NCBI GenBank assembly: GCA_914767715.1
Contig: OU612070.1
Coordinates: forward strand, 8,759,501-8,823,500
Direction of reading: 5' to 3'
Length of the DNA stretch: 64,000 nt
Origin: Membranipora membranacea
Lineage: Eukaryota; Bryozoa; Gymnolaemata; Cheilostomatida; Membraniporidae
Positions within the stretch are counted from its first letter, which is position 1; each line of letters begins with the position of its first letter. Below, one piece after another: positions 44,701-56,876 of this stretch. The notes under the pieces were generated by a model that did no database searches, was not told the DNA's origin, and worked only from the letters and a program-made list of their open reading frames with translations. Both the position numbers and the translations under genes were made by a program.

Positions 44701-47700
44701 CTTGGAGGCTCATCAGCCAGACGACCCATTCAACCGAGCCAACATGTTGGCATCATCAAAGATGTTCCTATTTACATAATCAATGAAGACCTCCTACAAG
44801 AGGTCCAAACAGTATTCAAAGACGCTACAGTGTACCGTATGTGGACCAAAGATGGCACTAACCCTCTACGAACTGTAAAAGTAAACTTCAATGATGAAAC
44901 ACAGCTAGGAAATGCACTGGCAAACGGCATTACCTTTAATATACATCAGCTTCTGTTTCGAGTAGAGAAACCGTACGTCTTCCCTCCCAGGACCTACAAT
45001 GGCTAATCTAAGCGTAAGAAACCAAGCATCAATAAACTCGTCTAACATTTATGAACAAAGTCTCTGCTACCATAACCGCATATGGAATACTATTAGCTCC
45101 CTATCTGACATGAAGCCTGCATCCAGCAACAATTTGAGACTTCTACATCACAACGTAAGGTCATTATATAAAAAGATGTTTTATTATGAAAGCCTCAATC
45201 TTTTTAAGTCAACCGACATTTTTTCTGTTTCTGAAACATGGCTCACTCCTGATATTCCAGATAGTCTTGTTGACTTGCCTGGATTCTCAATAGCTAGATG
45301 TGACAGAAAATCTACAACCAAAACCCGGGAGGTGGTGCTGCGCTCTTTGTAAAATCTTCATATAAATTCTGTATAATAAGTCAATTAAGTGTTAAACTGT
45401 CCAAATTTTGAGACTCGGTTTGGATAAAAATACCTTCCACAAACAGCCAACACGGCTACATCATCGGATCAATTTATCTTCCCCCTGATGCTAACAAAAC
45501 CGAATTCATTACAATGATGAGCTCAATCCTACATCAAAACCAATAATATATTGGCCATAAATTTATACTACTAGGAGATTTTAATATTAATTGGAATTCC
45601 TCATCAAACGAAAAAACACATTTAGAGCAGAGCTTCATGTCTGCAGGGCTATTACAGCAAGTTAATGGGATTTCATACATTAGCCATTTAGGGAGAGAAA
45701 GCTTATTAGACCACAACTATGTGAACAGTGACATTAGCATTAATAGTTGCAAGATCCTGACATGCGATAGATCAATTTCTGATCACTATGCCACATACTT
45801 AGTAATTAATCAACATCATGCTATAAAACAGCCACGCAAACTAATTAGAACCAGAAATATTCACAGCATTAATCATGAGGAATTTTATAATGACTGCTCG
45901 AAACTTCCACTACTGCAAACAGCAACTGACATGAACAAATCATTGCATCACCGCATGGAAAATATTGAAAACTTTATCTCTGACCTGATTGACAAGCATG
46001 CTCCAGTTAAAACAAAAAGATTGCGAGGGGCTAAAAACGAGTGGCTTTTCCCTGATATTCAGCATCTCATTAATTTAAGAAACAAATTTCACAAGAGGGT
46101 ATTCAAGGATATACCTAATCCAGCTACAGCGCAAGTCAAACAGTTCAACAAGTTTCGAAACTTTGTTACAAATAAAATTAGGAATGCTAAGAAATACTTT
46201 ATAAATGACTCGTTATCTAAAGATGAAAAAAGTTTTTTCACCTGCCTGAAATCACTGACAGGAAAGAAGAAATCCTCTGATCAAATCGAGAAAATTAGCT
46301 ATCAAAACTCTACCTACACCTCAAACTCTGACAAGGCAGATGCCCTTAATAGATATTTCACCACGGTCGCTGGACAATCGGTTTTTATTCCTAAGATCGA
46401 TCGACAACCTGACCTTTTCCATGGTCCAAGTTTCTCTTTCACATATGTTGAGAGCGAAACAATCTACAAACTGATAAAGTCCCTCAAACCAAATAAACGT
46501 GGTGGCTTGACCATGTTTCCAACTTCCCTGTACCAAACTGTTGCAGACCTATTAGCTCTTCCCATAGCCCTGATCATTAACGAATGCTACAAGAAATCAA
46601 TATTCCCCGACTGCCTAAAAACAGCCCTGGTCACCCCACTCTTTAAGAAGGGCGATAAAACAGACCCTTGCAATTACAGACCAATTTCCAGTCTGCCAAT
46701 CATATCAAAGGTGTTTGAGCTAGATATGAAAAAATCAAATTATAACCTTTATCGAAACACATGGAATACTCTCAGATCGACAATTCGGTTATCGTAAGCA
46801 CCATTCCAGTGAACAGTTACTACTTTCTCTTTTACAAAATTGGAGAACAACGCTAGACAACCCTCAACCGAATTTCATAGGTGCACTCTCTTTGGACGTA
46901 CGTAAAGCATTTGACACTATAAATCATGGACAACTCATCCAAACTCTAAAGCGACTAAATTTCGCAGAGTCAACAACAAAAGTTATTTACATCCTATCTT
47001 TCACATCGAACCCAAATCATGAAAGTTGATCATGATCAGTCCAGTGCACTACCGATTACATGTGGAGTACCCCAAGGAAGTGTTCTAGGTACAATCTTAT
47101 TCAATCTTGCTATCAATGATCTCCTTAACAAGCACAAAACTGCATTCGCTTACGCTGATGACACCGTTATTTTACTGCACAGCAACAGATATCCCTACCT
47201 TAATGGATAAATCTGAGTCATTGATGAGAGAAGTATCGAATTGGTATTCAAACAATCTCCTTCAACTCAACTTATCCAAAACCCAATACTGTATTTTCTC
47301 AAATAGGAAAGTAGAAGATTTTTACCAAATCCAAATAAACAATTTGAAAATAGAATCCAAGCATTCGCTCAATCTTCTTGGAGTTATTCTTGATTCAGAA
47401 CTTAGTTTAACCCCTCAGGCTAATGCCACCGCCTCTAAAGCAAACAAAATGGTCTACTTGTTATCAAAACTAAAAAAATACATGACTGTAGAAAACTCAT
47501 TGAAGACTTACAACAAGCCCAAGCCCTATACTAATTCACCTAGTCTGAGTACCGTAATTGGGAAAACAATGGAAACCCATAATTTGGAAATATTTGGGCC
47601 TCAATGGAACACTGGTTTTGATATCTCATAACCTTGAACCCTGGGAGTTGCCTTTATTGGTGGAAGGCAGCGCCACCACTGCTGTGCTGCAGAGATAGAC

Positions 47701-50700
47701 TATGTCACAAGGCTATCCTGCAAGCAGAATGATGCTGCAGAGACGAACGTATGCCTCAACAGTTCGCACATGCGCAGACTGATCTTGCTCTCCATAATTT
47801 TTCATCAAGTGACCTTGAGCTTGTGCACCTAGTTAGGATGCAATGAGCTCTATTAAAAGTCAAAGTTTGATATCTGTTATATAATTGTTCACTTATCAAA
47901 AACATGACATTTCATTGGCCACTGACAATTTAAACTTTGAGCAAATTGATTTAAGCAGGAGAGGATAATCCTGAGTTCGGTTTTTTTGAGGGTTCGTAGT
48001 TCGTGAGTTCGTGGTTCGGTTTTTCGTACCTACCGGGTTGTGAGTGCATGTTTCCTTTGTCCAAATTGCTATTAGGTTGAAGTTATAGGGTATTATTTCT
48101 TTGTGTTATCTGGTTTCATTTAGGGTATATTATAAAAGCCTTAGACTTGAAAATGAATCTTCCCTATTGTCAAGTGAAGTTGATGCAATATTTATAAAAG
48201 CCGTGTTTACTTTGAATAAGCAAACATTGTTTGTTTTTTTCATGTGTACCTTTTGATATTTGACTACATCCTGGTTTTTTATTGTCTTTTTAACAGGAGA
48301 CTAGTGAAAGAACCCAGAGTTAAGCTAAAATACCAACATCTTATCAACAACAGTTTTGTAGAGGTAAGCTTATCACACACTCACTCACTCAATGACTGAC
48401 TATCAGAGTAGGTAATTTCTCTAATTGTACGTTGACAATCACATTTGCAAGTTGGGAAACAGTGCAATTAGTACTTATTTGTGCATGTTTTACCTATTGG
48501 TACAATGATTAGTAGCCTCGAGTAATGTGACTGAACTCTGGTACTGGTTGTTGACCCCATAGCATCTTAGTGATATCTGTGGCTGGATAATCTGACTGTT
48601 ACTCCAGCTTACATATATGTCCAGCTATTATTGAGTCGTATTTCAGTGTAACAGACTATTACTCCAGCTCACACATACTGTCTGCTCTTATTGAGTTGTA
48701 TTTTATGTGTTTCAGCGTAACAGACTATTACGATGGTGTCCCGCTGCAGACTGTGGGCGGGCTATCAAAGTTAACTATGTAGACTGTAAACTTGTCACAT
48801 GTACATGTGGTCAAAAATTCTGGTGAGTAATTTAGTGATTGACAGGCTCAAATGAGAGAGGTTGTTTTGACCCAAGTCCAAACCTACAATACAGACAAAG
48901 TGTAGCTGAAATTGGTTGAAAGTGACTTTGCTCTGATATTGTGGCACCATCAGATTGTATTACAATATTTTCATCGTTTTTGATATGTGCTCAGCACCAG
49001 AGAGGTTTTATGCAGCTAACAAAACAAAGTGCTATCATCAAATGCATTGATTACCCCTACTCACAATGAGTCATGCTTTTTTTTGTTCCATAGGAAAACT
49101 CGCAATCACCATTGAGAGCTTACTCGCCTGATTGGATGCTATTTTTAGAAGCAAATTGTGTAAAGGCACTTATCAGATCAGCTACGTTAGATATGATGCA
49201 ATGAAACAAATTTATGAAGTGGAAATGTGTGGCAGTTCCATTATACACTCACACTATCAAAGAGTATAGTCATTATAGTCCTTGTTACTATGAAATTTGA
49301 TGGTCAGAGGTTAATAATCAGACTGATTTTTTCGTTTTAGTTTTGGTTGTGGTGAGTTCTGGCACGATCCAGTGAAATGTTTTTGGTTACGGCAATGGAT
49401 AAAAAAATGTGATGACAATTATAGTGAAACTTTGAATTGGATCGTAGTAAACACCAAGGTTTGTCTCGCTTTTAAATAATTATAAGAAAATAGATCAGTC
49501 CCACTAGAGCATCATAAACGAATTTGCATACCAAGATATGACTCAAAATAATTTGCATACTGAAGAATGGCGGCCAGTGGGAGCTATATCAATCAAATGG
49601 TTCATGTAAAAGCTAAACTTGCTGGCTAAGGCTTTGTTTAGTAAGCATTATTTCTTCTGAAATGTGTTACTAGTCCCACATATGTCTGGTGATACATTCC
49701 TTTAAGGTCATGCCTCGCCAAAATTTTTTTTGGGGTTTCTCAATCCACATGATCAAAAAAGTCTAAACCCAAAATTTGACGACTGAATCTCAGCAACATA
49801 TCAAAACCTATTGTCACTATTGTCCATATTAAAAGACCTTGCAAGTTCTTGGAGCAAAAAATGCAGTTAATACATACAGACTACCCTTTATATCATGCAG
49901 CCATAACAACAATAATGTTCAATGTTTGATTTGACGTGAAAAAAAACTGCATTCAAATTCACATACTGATAGCTAAACCATAAGTGTTGACAATGCTATA
50001 AAGAAAGTTAGCTGTGTCAATTGCTGTCCAAAGTGGCAAAATGTGATTACCCTAGTGCCCTCACTAGCCCAGTGCTGACCAGTATTGATGAAAAAAAATT
50101 GATGTGCCAGTTAGAAATTTTGAAATTTTTGACTAAAATGCCCCTTTGCTGTACAAAACGAGAAGTATAAATATGTGAAAACTCTACTGAGACTGAAATA
50201 TTTTTTCTGCTAGGGGCATCATCCAAAGCCTTGGTGAGGGCACTAGGCATTTATTGTGAACCATATCAAATCTTTGTGTTGGAGAAGGGGTATAATAAGA
50301 ATGCCCATCATGCAGTTTTCCAGAGGCAGGTTGTAAAATCAATATTCATTTTGCAAAGCTACCTCCAAATAAAATATATGTTGAGTGAACAATTGCATGG
50401 GGACTACCTTCAAATATATCCTTTTTGTATGTTCCCAAGTTTCAATCCACATCTCTACTCGATTCGAAATAAATGCCTCATGAATACAGAGGAAAATCCA
50501 ACCATTCATGGTTTTTTGCCTGATTTATTTCTGCACCAGATTTGGCGTAGTAATATAAGTGTCTATAATCCAGTCATTTTGGTGTATTTTACAACAGTTC
50601 ACAAGCTGGCTTGTTAATTCCTGTCTGTTATTATAGAACTTTTCTTCTCTAGTACTTGAAATTCATGTCAAGGCTTGTTCCTAGGGTTAATTATCACAAA

Positions 50701-53700
50701 TTAATTTTATTGGGACTATTTTGCGCTGCCAATTATGGTTTGATACGAATAAATGGTTGTGAGGCGTCTGAACCAAATGCTCCCTGTTACTGACAGCTCC
50801 TATTCTTTTGCATGGACACCGGTGGCTTTAATTTTTTTTAAATTGCCATAACATACATAAGAAATTAAATTTAAGACAATTGAGGGTTTGGAAATTGCTA
50901 AACAAAGAATAGCTACAATTATACTGAAAAATCAAGGAAATCGGACTAGTAGTTCTCAAGTTAGTATCGTAGGCGAGGCATGACCGCGAACATGCAGTCT
51001 CTTCTGTATATAATATTCAGAGGGAGGTGATGTATGTGTGTGTATTCTCTTGTTGTAGGAATGTCCAAAGTGTCATGTCACCATTGAGAAGGATGGTGGT
51101 TGTAATCACATGGTGTGTGCGAATCAGAGTTGTAAGGCTGATTTCTGCTGGGTCTGCCTCAGACTGTTGGAGCCTCACGGATCATCCAGGTAAGTGTAGT
51201 GTGGATATAATCTCTCATGTGTTACAGAGAACTAATAAATGATTAGTGGATATGCTTTGATATGAAGTAATAGGAACTTGCTGCATTGTTTATATTATTG
51301 TATATTCATGAATGCCACACCTCCATGCAGGTGCAGTGGACAGCGATGACTGACAGCAGTATTATAATATAAGAATGACAATTGCTTAATATATGATTCA
51401 CAATAATTCTTTTTATGCATCTCTGTGACTAATATTTTACAAGCTGATATCTCACACCAAGTTTTTATATACCTGTCACTATTTAGGTGTTAATTTGCTC
51501 ATACTTTGCTTTGATTGCAAAATATTCGAGCTCTGTGACAAGAGAGCCCATGTTTTGGTCAAGTTTGATTAAATTTGCTCGCATTTCGAGTTTCTCCCAT
51601 TTGGCTTGGCTAGAGGGGAAGCAACTCAGCAAACCGACAAATTGGATCAAACTTCAGCTAGCTTTTGTCTGTGTGTGCTATTGCAATGACAGTCTGCCTC
51701 AAGGAAGAAAATTTGGAAAAAGGCTTCAGAAGTTCATAATAACTTGATGGTCAAAGCTAAATGTACAGATCTGTTCCTCAGGTGCAACTGTAACAGATCC
51801 GATGAGAACGCCGCAGTGGATGCCCGAACAGCTCAGGAAGTCTCTCGGGCTATGCTCCAGAGATATTTACATTACTATAACAGATACAGGAACCACATGC
51901 AGAGTATCAAGTTTGAAAACAAGGTCAGTCTAAGGTCATGGTAAAGGGCCAAACACGGTTTATGTTTCGGGTGAGCCGTTAAATATCAGGGTGTCAAGTA
52001 ACGCAGATTAGTATTCTGTCTGTTTGCTGTTGTAGTCTTTGAAATCAATGTCAAATGTGGCACTGATAGGAGCATTGACCTGACTGTGGGATATTATCCA
52101 AATAATATTCTGGCTTTTGTAGGTCTTGCGTTACAAAACCATTTTTAATTTTGAAGCACTAAAGGATACTTTAACTTAACTAAACCTGCTTATTTCCTGC
52201 TATGGAAATTCTCCACTGCTACGAATATCATTGGCTATACCTGTTCCATGTTTTTCTGGCACTGTGTACAAAAACGAATTTTGTTTTGTCACTCATGTTG
52301 AACCATTGTTAACTTTTTGCAGTTATACGCCAAGATAAAAGAAAAGATGGAGGAGATGCAGAAACGTAACATGTCCTGGATCAGGGTCCAGCTTCTGAAG
52401 AAGGCGGTGGATGTTTTGTGTCAGTGCAGGCAGACACTCATGTTCACATACGTCTTTGCTTTCTATCTCAAAAAGAACAATCAGTCAATTATTTTTGAGG
52501 TTACTGTCACTCACTATTGTATCTCTTAATGTAACCTGGTATAAAATTGAACAGAGCTGTCTCAACTCTAGTTTATGAAGACCATAAATAGTTAAATACT
52601 ATGTGTTTATGGTGTTGACAGTTGATCGATCATGTATCGGTTTTTTTTTCTCCATCGCATCAGAACATCAACCTAGAATTATTCTCGTCACGTGTTTGAT
52701 ATTTGGATAAGATGCACGGGACTTTCCAGGAAAACGTTTTAAGCACTAATATCCAGATTGAAAATGGCAATGACCTCCTCTAAATATAGAGCAGGTGTTT
52801 GTCTAGAGAGGGATGACCTTATCATAACTGTGGGATTAGAATAGCATCAGCTACAGATGCCACAGCGAGATGGCTTAAGTGAAGTTGACTTAATCATTGA
52901 TGTCTTCAATTTCCGCTCAACATTACTTGTCCATGGACTGTCGCAGAATACCAAAATCTTATTTCATCGCTATGAACATGGCTTGTTTGGGAATCTCGCT
53001 CAGTGTAGTGAAACTGCTCAATTGTTGCCCGGTTTGCTGGTTCTGGTATTTCAATATCAACCACAAACCCCCCCCCCCCCCCTGTTGGTGAGGATCTGGT
53101 TGATTATGTAATGTATGTTTGAGCACTCTACTACATTCAGGGATGTGGTGGATTGACTACCGATTAGCTGGCCTACATCTCTTAGGAAAACTATTAGACA
53201 TCATTGGCCTTTTTATGATATTGTAGACTGGTTTTATTTAAAATGTTAATAGTATGTGGTTCTGATTTGCAGAATAATCAGAGGGATTTAGAGCAAGCTA
53301 CAGAACAGCTATCAGAGTATTTAGAATGTGACAATACTTATGATACTTATAATCTTATTGCTATCGAAGAAAAAGTCCAAGAAAAACTCTGGTATTGCTC
53401 TACTTCAACTTCTTCCTTACCTTGTGCCTACCACCACCATGGGTAGTGTGTGTCTTTTTTTTAAAACTGAATTCATCCATCTTTGGCTCTAAAACTGAAT
53501 TCTCCAGTACATTAGGATGATTTCTCAAACTCAGGTGTGAGCAAAAGTTTTTTCCTGCCCCTTTCTGTGTCGGTTGACTAGTTTCAAGTTTTATAGACTA
53601 GCCGATAATTGCCAAGTTATGAGTCAGCAGAGAAAAACACATGGCTCTCCTTGAAGAATACTTGTGGAGAATACCTGACCTCCTATACACATTCCCATTA

Positions 53701-53892
53701 GATCTTTGACTAGTCTTTGTTTTCTGACATCGGCAGTTGACCATCAGAATTGTTATCAACATGCTATCATTATCCTATTTTTGTTCCAGGTGCTGTCAAA
53801 ACAGGAGGACCGTGTTACTAGGTCACGTGCATGAAGGATACGACAAGGACTTGTGGGAGTATCAGGAGCATAATTCGACTGACTCGACATGA
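41718..53892 (+). CDS. ARIH1: Ariadne-1 RBR-type E3 ubiquitin ligase (ARIH1), complete, 12 exons
   Basis: RING-IBR-RING ligase that works with UBE2L3-type E2s and neddylated cullin-RING complexes. Exons: 41718-41915, 42143-42290, 42461-42588, 43052-43200, 48297-48363, 48716-48822, 49341-49458, 51059-51189, 51782-51923, 52323-52499, 53273-53391, 53790-53892. They total 1587 nt, 528 residues (human 557), all phases consistent. The acidic N-terminus ([12 protein letters not shown]) lacks the Gly-rich stretch of vertebrates. Next come a UBA-like segment (~45-110), a Ser/Thr-rich linker (117-146), RING1 from C148 ([13 protein letters not shown]), IBR (~215-290, [20 protein letters not shown]) and RING2 with the catalytic cysteine in EKDGGCNHM (~C320). 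The Ariadne domain follows ([41 protein letters not shown]) to [13 protein letters not shown]. Intron 4 (5.1 kb) carries a sense-strand LINE. A polyadenylation signal lies at 54,258-54,263. Confidence 0.97.
43685..45006 (+). pseudogene. LINE ORF1 with RNase H1-type hybrid-binding domain, poly-Q and RRM-like region
   Basis: About 440 codons with an in-frame TAG (~43,997), a frameshift near 44,230 and an in-frame TGA (~44,554). The first ~60 residues match the N-terminal RNA-DNA hybrid-binding domain of RNase H1 and caulimovirus P6 (Pfam Cauli_VI): [20 protein letters not shown], then [20 protein letters not shown]. Next come a CQSCQK/heptad segment likely to form a coiled coil ([30 protein letters not shown]), a CAA/CAG tract giving ~30 glutamines (44,340-44,420), and a C-terminal part (~44,735-45,006) reading like a LINE RRM/ORF1p domain. 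The protein would bind element RNA or RNA-DNA hybrids. This is inferred from domains; the copy itself is broken. Confidence 0.7.
44340..44425 (+). repeat. CAA/CAG trinucleotide tract inside LINE ORF1
   Basis: An almost pure run of CAA and CAG codons. Its antisense gives a leucine-rich open frame that I regard as spurious. Confidence 0.9.
44998..47631 (+). pseudogene. LINE ORF2: endonuclease and reverse transcriptase, frameshifted
   Basis: It starts at the ATG overlapping the ORF1 stop. Endonuclease: [14 protein letters not shown] and [10 protein letters not shown], then after a frameshift [12 protein letters not shown] and LDHNYVNSD, ending with the SDHYATYL block. A long intact stretch (45,637-46,797) holds the linker and first RT blocks ([20 protein letters not shown]). 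The frame then breaks, with [28 protein letters not shown] and [12 protein letters not shown] in later segments and [13 protein letters not shown] near the end. Catalytic residues are still recognisable, so the insertion is moderately young, yet at least four breaks make it inactive. Confidence 0.8.
49706..50985. mobile_element. Non-autonomous element with 14-bp inverted ends in ARIH1 intron 7
   Basis: GGTCATGCCTCGCC at 49,706-49,719 is exactly inverted at 50,972-50,985 (GGCGAGGCATGACC). The ~1.28 kb between shows no coding similarity. I see no matching target duplication, so a Tpase-mobilised element is inferred from the termini alone. A smaller inverted-repeat unit is nested inside (50,051-50,247). 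Confidence 0.45.
50051..50247. mobile_element. ~197-bp inverted-repeat unit, nested
   Basis: The left end CCTAGTGCCCTCACTAG and right end GGTGAGGGCACTAGG are inverted copies. The interior is AT-rich and non-coding. It could be a MITE inside the larger element, or one of that element's own sub-terminal repeats. Confidence 0.45.
53069..53083. repeat. Poly(C) tract
   Basis: A run of about 14 C in ARIH1 intron 10. Confidence 0.9.
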
Positions 53893-54257
53893 TTACCTGA
53901 TGCCATTCTCTTATTCACAATAAACACTGTGCATAAAATCTCAAAAAATTCACCAAATTGTGAGTATTTCTCAGATGCCCTGAATTTCATAGCGTCAAAA
54001 CGCAATGTGTCAACTGAAAAATTATAGTTCCTGTCAAATGCTTTTCCCTTTGGCACAAAATGGAGTGAATGAGTTTTGTTTTCTGATATTGTTCCCGGCT
54101 GAACCTTCTTATGTTAATCAACAACTAGCTTTTATCCTGTTATTTATCAACATTATTATACCGGCTTCTTGCCTTGCTCTTCTCTATGTGAAATTATTGT
54201 TATTCTAATTTGTTAAACAACTTTGGTTGTTTTACGAGTTCCTGTCTATATTTGAGA

Positions 54258-54263
54258 AATAAA
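54258..54263 (+). promoter_or_regulatory. Polyadenylation signal of ARIH1
   Basis: The canonical AATAAA in GAGAAATAAAGCTCTTTC lies 366 bp after the ARIH1 stop codon and gives a 3' UTR of ordinary length. No competing canonical signal is seen closer to the stop in a better context. Confidence 0.6.
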
Positions 54264-55156
54264 GCTCTTTCAATCAAATCAACTCTCCCCCAAACCAATG
54301 GTTTCATTATTCCCTTGTCAAAAGTGATCATGGAGGTAGTCTGCTCTGAAATACGAGAAAACTCTTTTTACCCATGAAAGAAGCTTTTGTGCAGAAGTTT
54401 CAGCACCTCAGGGCAGCCAGATTAACCTTGGATTTACCCATATAAAGAAGTTAGTCCTTGCGTGAACTGCCAGGAGAATACTATAATTCAGTGTGAGGTT
54501 GGACCATAAACTTATAAATACGTATTTATACGTTCATGGGTTGGACTCATTAGACCAAGGGCAGACAATATCTAATTTTAAACTTTTTTCTGGGAAATAC
54601 TTTGTTAGAAAACCTCAAGAAAACTTCCAGCCGTCTAACATTTAGAATTTTCATAGAAATGATATTGTATCGCCACTTGTTTCAGATGTGGAAAACACCT
54701 TTTAATTGGTAAATTGAATCCCACCAAGCCAATCAGGGGTAGTGATCTCATTTTCTGCCTAATCCAAAACATGGTCAGGTCTTTTGCTGATGCCTGGTGG
54801 TGTGCTTCATGCAAACTATGCCCTTGCTTCATGAAGAAGCTCTGCAAAACTGCATACTCTACTCTGCTCTGCTAGTGAAGGCTATACTGCTGCATAGTTT
54901 TCCTTTCCAGTCTCCGCAAGTTTCAGGTAACAGTATCCATCCTTGTATAGATAGTGGTAGCACTCACTAATTTAGCTAAATATATGTCCAACACTTGTAT
55001 AATAAATGATAATCAATCAATTGAATCATCATCATTACTTTGTCCAAGGAGTTCCTTGCTTTGTCTTTACTTCACTTCTTTCTCTACTTTACTGTAGGTT
55101 GTACTATAACTACTACTTACTCAGCTTACTAGTTACAAGTCTGGTAGCCTCCCCAC
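54264..55156. other. Intergenic spacer between ARIH1 and the gypsy-type element
   Basis: No gene, tandem repeat or recognisable mobile element is seen. It ends at the CCCAC target duplication of the LTR element. Confidence 0.4.
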
Positions 55157-55439
55157 TGTAAAAAAGCCAGGGGTTCCTACTGGGCCAGGATGGGCAGCGA
55201 TGATCAGTCAAAAGTAGCGATTAACTCTGAGTAGTAATTCGTAGTATAACTTACCATGAAGGTTACAACCAAGAGTGATTCTTCCCAGATAGTGATGACG
55301 TAGTACCCAGGAAGTGAGCTCAGCACTTAGTAGTACTCAATAGTCCGAGTAGCATCTGGAGGCAGGTATACTTTAGGTTGTACTCAGTGTAGTGCTTCAG
55401 ATCTGGTGTTGTGTAGTTAGCTAGTCAGACTACTCCACA
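55157..55439 (-). repeat. 3' LTR of the gypsy-type element
   Basis: 283 bp. The plus strand starts TGTAAAAAAGCCAGGGGTTC and ends CAGACTACTCCACA. It aligns along its full length with 63,563-63,843. The CCCAC duplication is immediately to its left. Confidence 0.93.
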
Positions 55440-55455
55440 TGCCCTTTCTTTTGGA
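55440..55455 (-). promoter_or_regulatory. Polypurine tract
   Basis: On the minus strand CCAAAAGAAAGGGCA directly precedes the 3' LTR (which starts TGTGGAGTAG). This is the expected position of the plus-strand primer. Confidence 0.6.
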
Positions 55456-55652
55456 AGGGGCAGACAACTCTTACTCTATAGCTCCACCGGGTGGTGAAGC
55501 ATAAAGAAAACAAAGACGGTGAAATATACATTCAGAGTCTACGCATAACATTATGATAACGACAATGGGAATTTTGAAAATTAACATGGTTTGGGCCACA
55601 CCCTTCCCAACTTTCAAAATAACCACCTCTAGTGACAGGATCAGTTTTTGCA

Positions 55653-56808
55653 TCATTTCCTGTTTGGCAACCGCCCGTGTTTGCCAGCGCTATTACCAAT
55701 GTCAGAATTGTCTCGGGACTGCTCCTCTGACGCCTCATCGAATTGCAGCGACTGAAAGTCAAGCACTTCGTCCTCGTCGACCTCACTTAACTCCAGAGAT
55801 ACAGACTCACGATCTAAAGCGAGCGTCTGATCCCCTTCCTCAGCAGCAAGAGGCGACTGCTGATGTTTACAATGAACAGCAGACTCATCGGTCTCTTCTG
55901 CCTTGCTGACACACATCGGCTCTGCCTCCACACTCACTTCAGCAGCACCACCAGCTGGTGATGCAGCCTTCTGAGCCGCCGGCACGGGGGCCGACACTGA
56001 GGCAGTGCTGACAGGCCTAGCACTCACTCCAGAGCTCATCGTCAATGTTGTGGCCACAGCTAAGGTGTTATTAGCCGGACTCACAGCAGACGCCTGGACC
56101 TCATTAGCAGTGGAGGTACCAACAGTAACCGCCGCAGCTGTAGTATTGGCATACCACTGACTCAGACCAGAGACTAGGCCTTGGAGACTGTCGTAAGTGT
56201 CACGATTTTTCATAATGACACTTCTTTCAGCCACAAGACTAGCCTGGGCTCTCTCAAACTCCTGACGGAGAGATCAAAGTCTCTCGTCAACCGCAAGCAA
56301 CTGAGCGTCGTAGTCGGGACCATTCTCACTACCCAGACCAGCTGAACGGGCCAGATTCAGCATCCTTGAGACTGTATCCTCCAAGGGTGCAATGCGGCTC
56401 CCGCCCACCATCGAGGCAAAACTGCCAGCAGTGGGTCTCCTCGAGGCACTGCTACCAGCCATCTCGAGACGCAGGTGGCTCAACCGACCCATATGACTCT
56501 GAGCCAGCAAGCTCCCTGCTGGGGCTGGTAGGCACTCCATCGCCAGAACCAGAGGTTCCAGCACGATCTCTGATCGACATGCGGCTACACCTCTGTGGGC
56601 ACTCAGTCCGCATGTTACCACGCTCATCACAGAAGTGACACCATTTATTGGGACATAGAGCAGCCTGGTGGCCCTGCTCACTGCACTCGTAGCATATCAT
56701 CTTCCCACACTGAATAGTCGGGTGATCCGTTGACCAACATACCTCGCACCGCCATCTACGGGGTTGCTCACCTCCGTCACCGTGCTTCTTCTTACGCTTC
56801 TGCGTCAT
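55653..56808 (-). pseudogene. Third ORF after integrase, with CCHC zinc knuckles
   Basis: From the ATG at 56,808 a basic start (MTQKRKKKHG) leads into three tandem knuckles: CEVCWSTDHPTIQC, CYECSEQGHQAALC and CHFCDERGNMRTEC. The first two keep CX2CX4HX4C; the third has Asn for His. After a frameshift (~56,500-56,680) a stretch with EDTVSRMLNLARSAG follows, then a stop near 56,274 and a further open run (56,234-55,653) rich in Ala, Ser, Thr and Glu. Total about 385 codons. It is separate from the two knuckles encoded between gag and protease. No membrane segment is evident, so it is not an envelope gene. A nucleic-acid-binding accessory protein is my inference. Confidence 0.6.
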
Positions 56809-56876
56809 CTATTCACAGGGTTATTCTCTAGATTCAGAGGGGAAGGTTGTAATCTGAAAATAAAGAAAACCAAGTA

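Larger units (their letters stand above)
43640..47640 (+). mobile_element. Near-full-length, disabled LINE (two ORFs) in ARIH1 intron 4
   Basis: A non-LTR retrotransposon in the same orientation as ARIH1. ORF1 (43,685-45,006) and ORF2 (from 44,998) overlap at ATGGCTAA. Each is broken by stops and frameshifts. Motifs place it near the CR1/L2/Jockey group: an APE-type endonuclease, then a reverse transcriptase with [16 protein letters not shown] and FAYADDTV. The outer ends are not certain: I see no clear tail repeat or target duplication, and the 3' end is set where coding similarity stops. Confidence 0.8.

Noticed and set aside
55653-56234. Host gene next to the gypsy-type element
   Set aside because: It lies between the LTRs, on the pol strand and continuous with the CCHC-coding region, so it belongs to the element.
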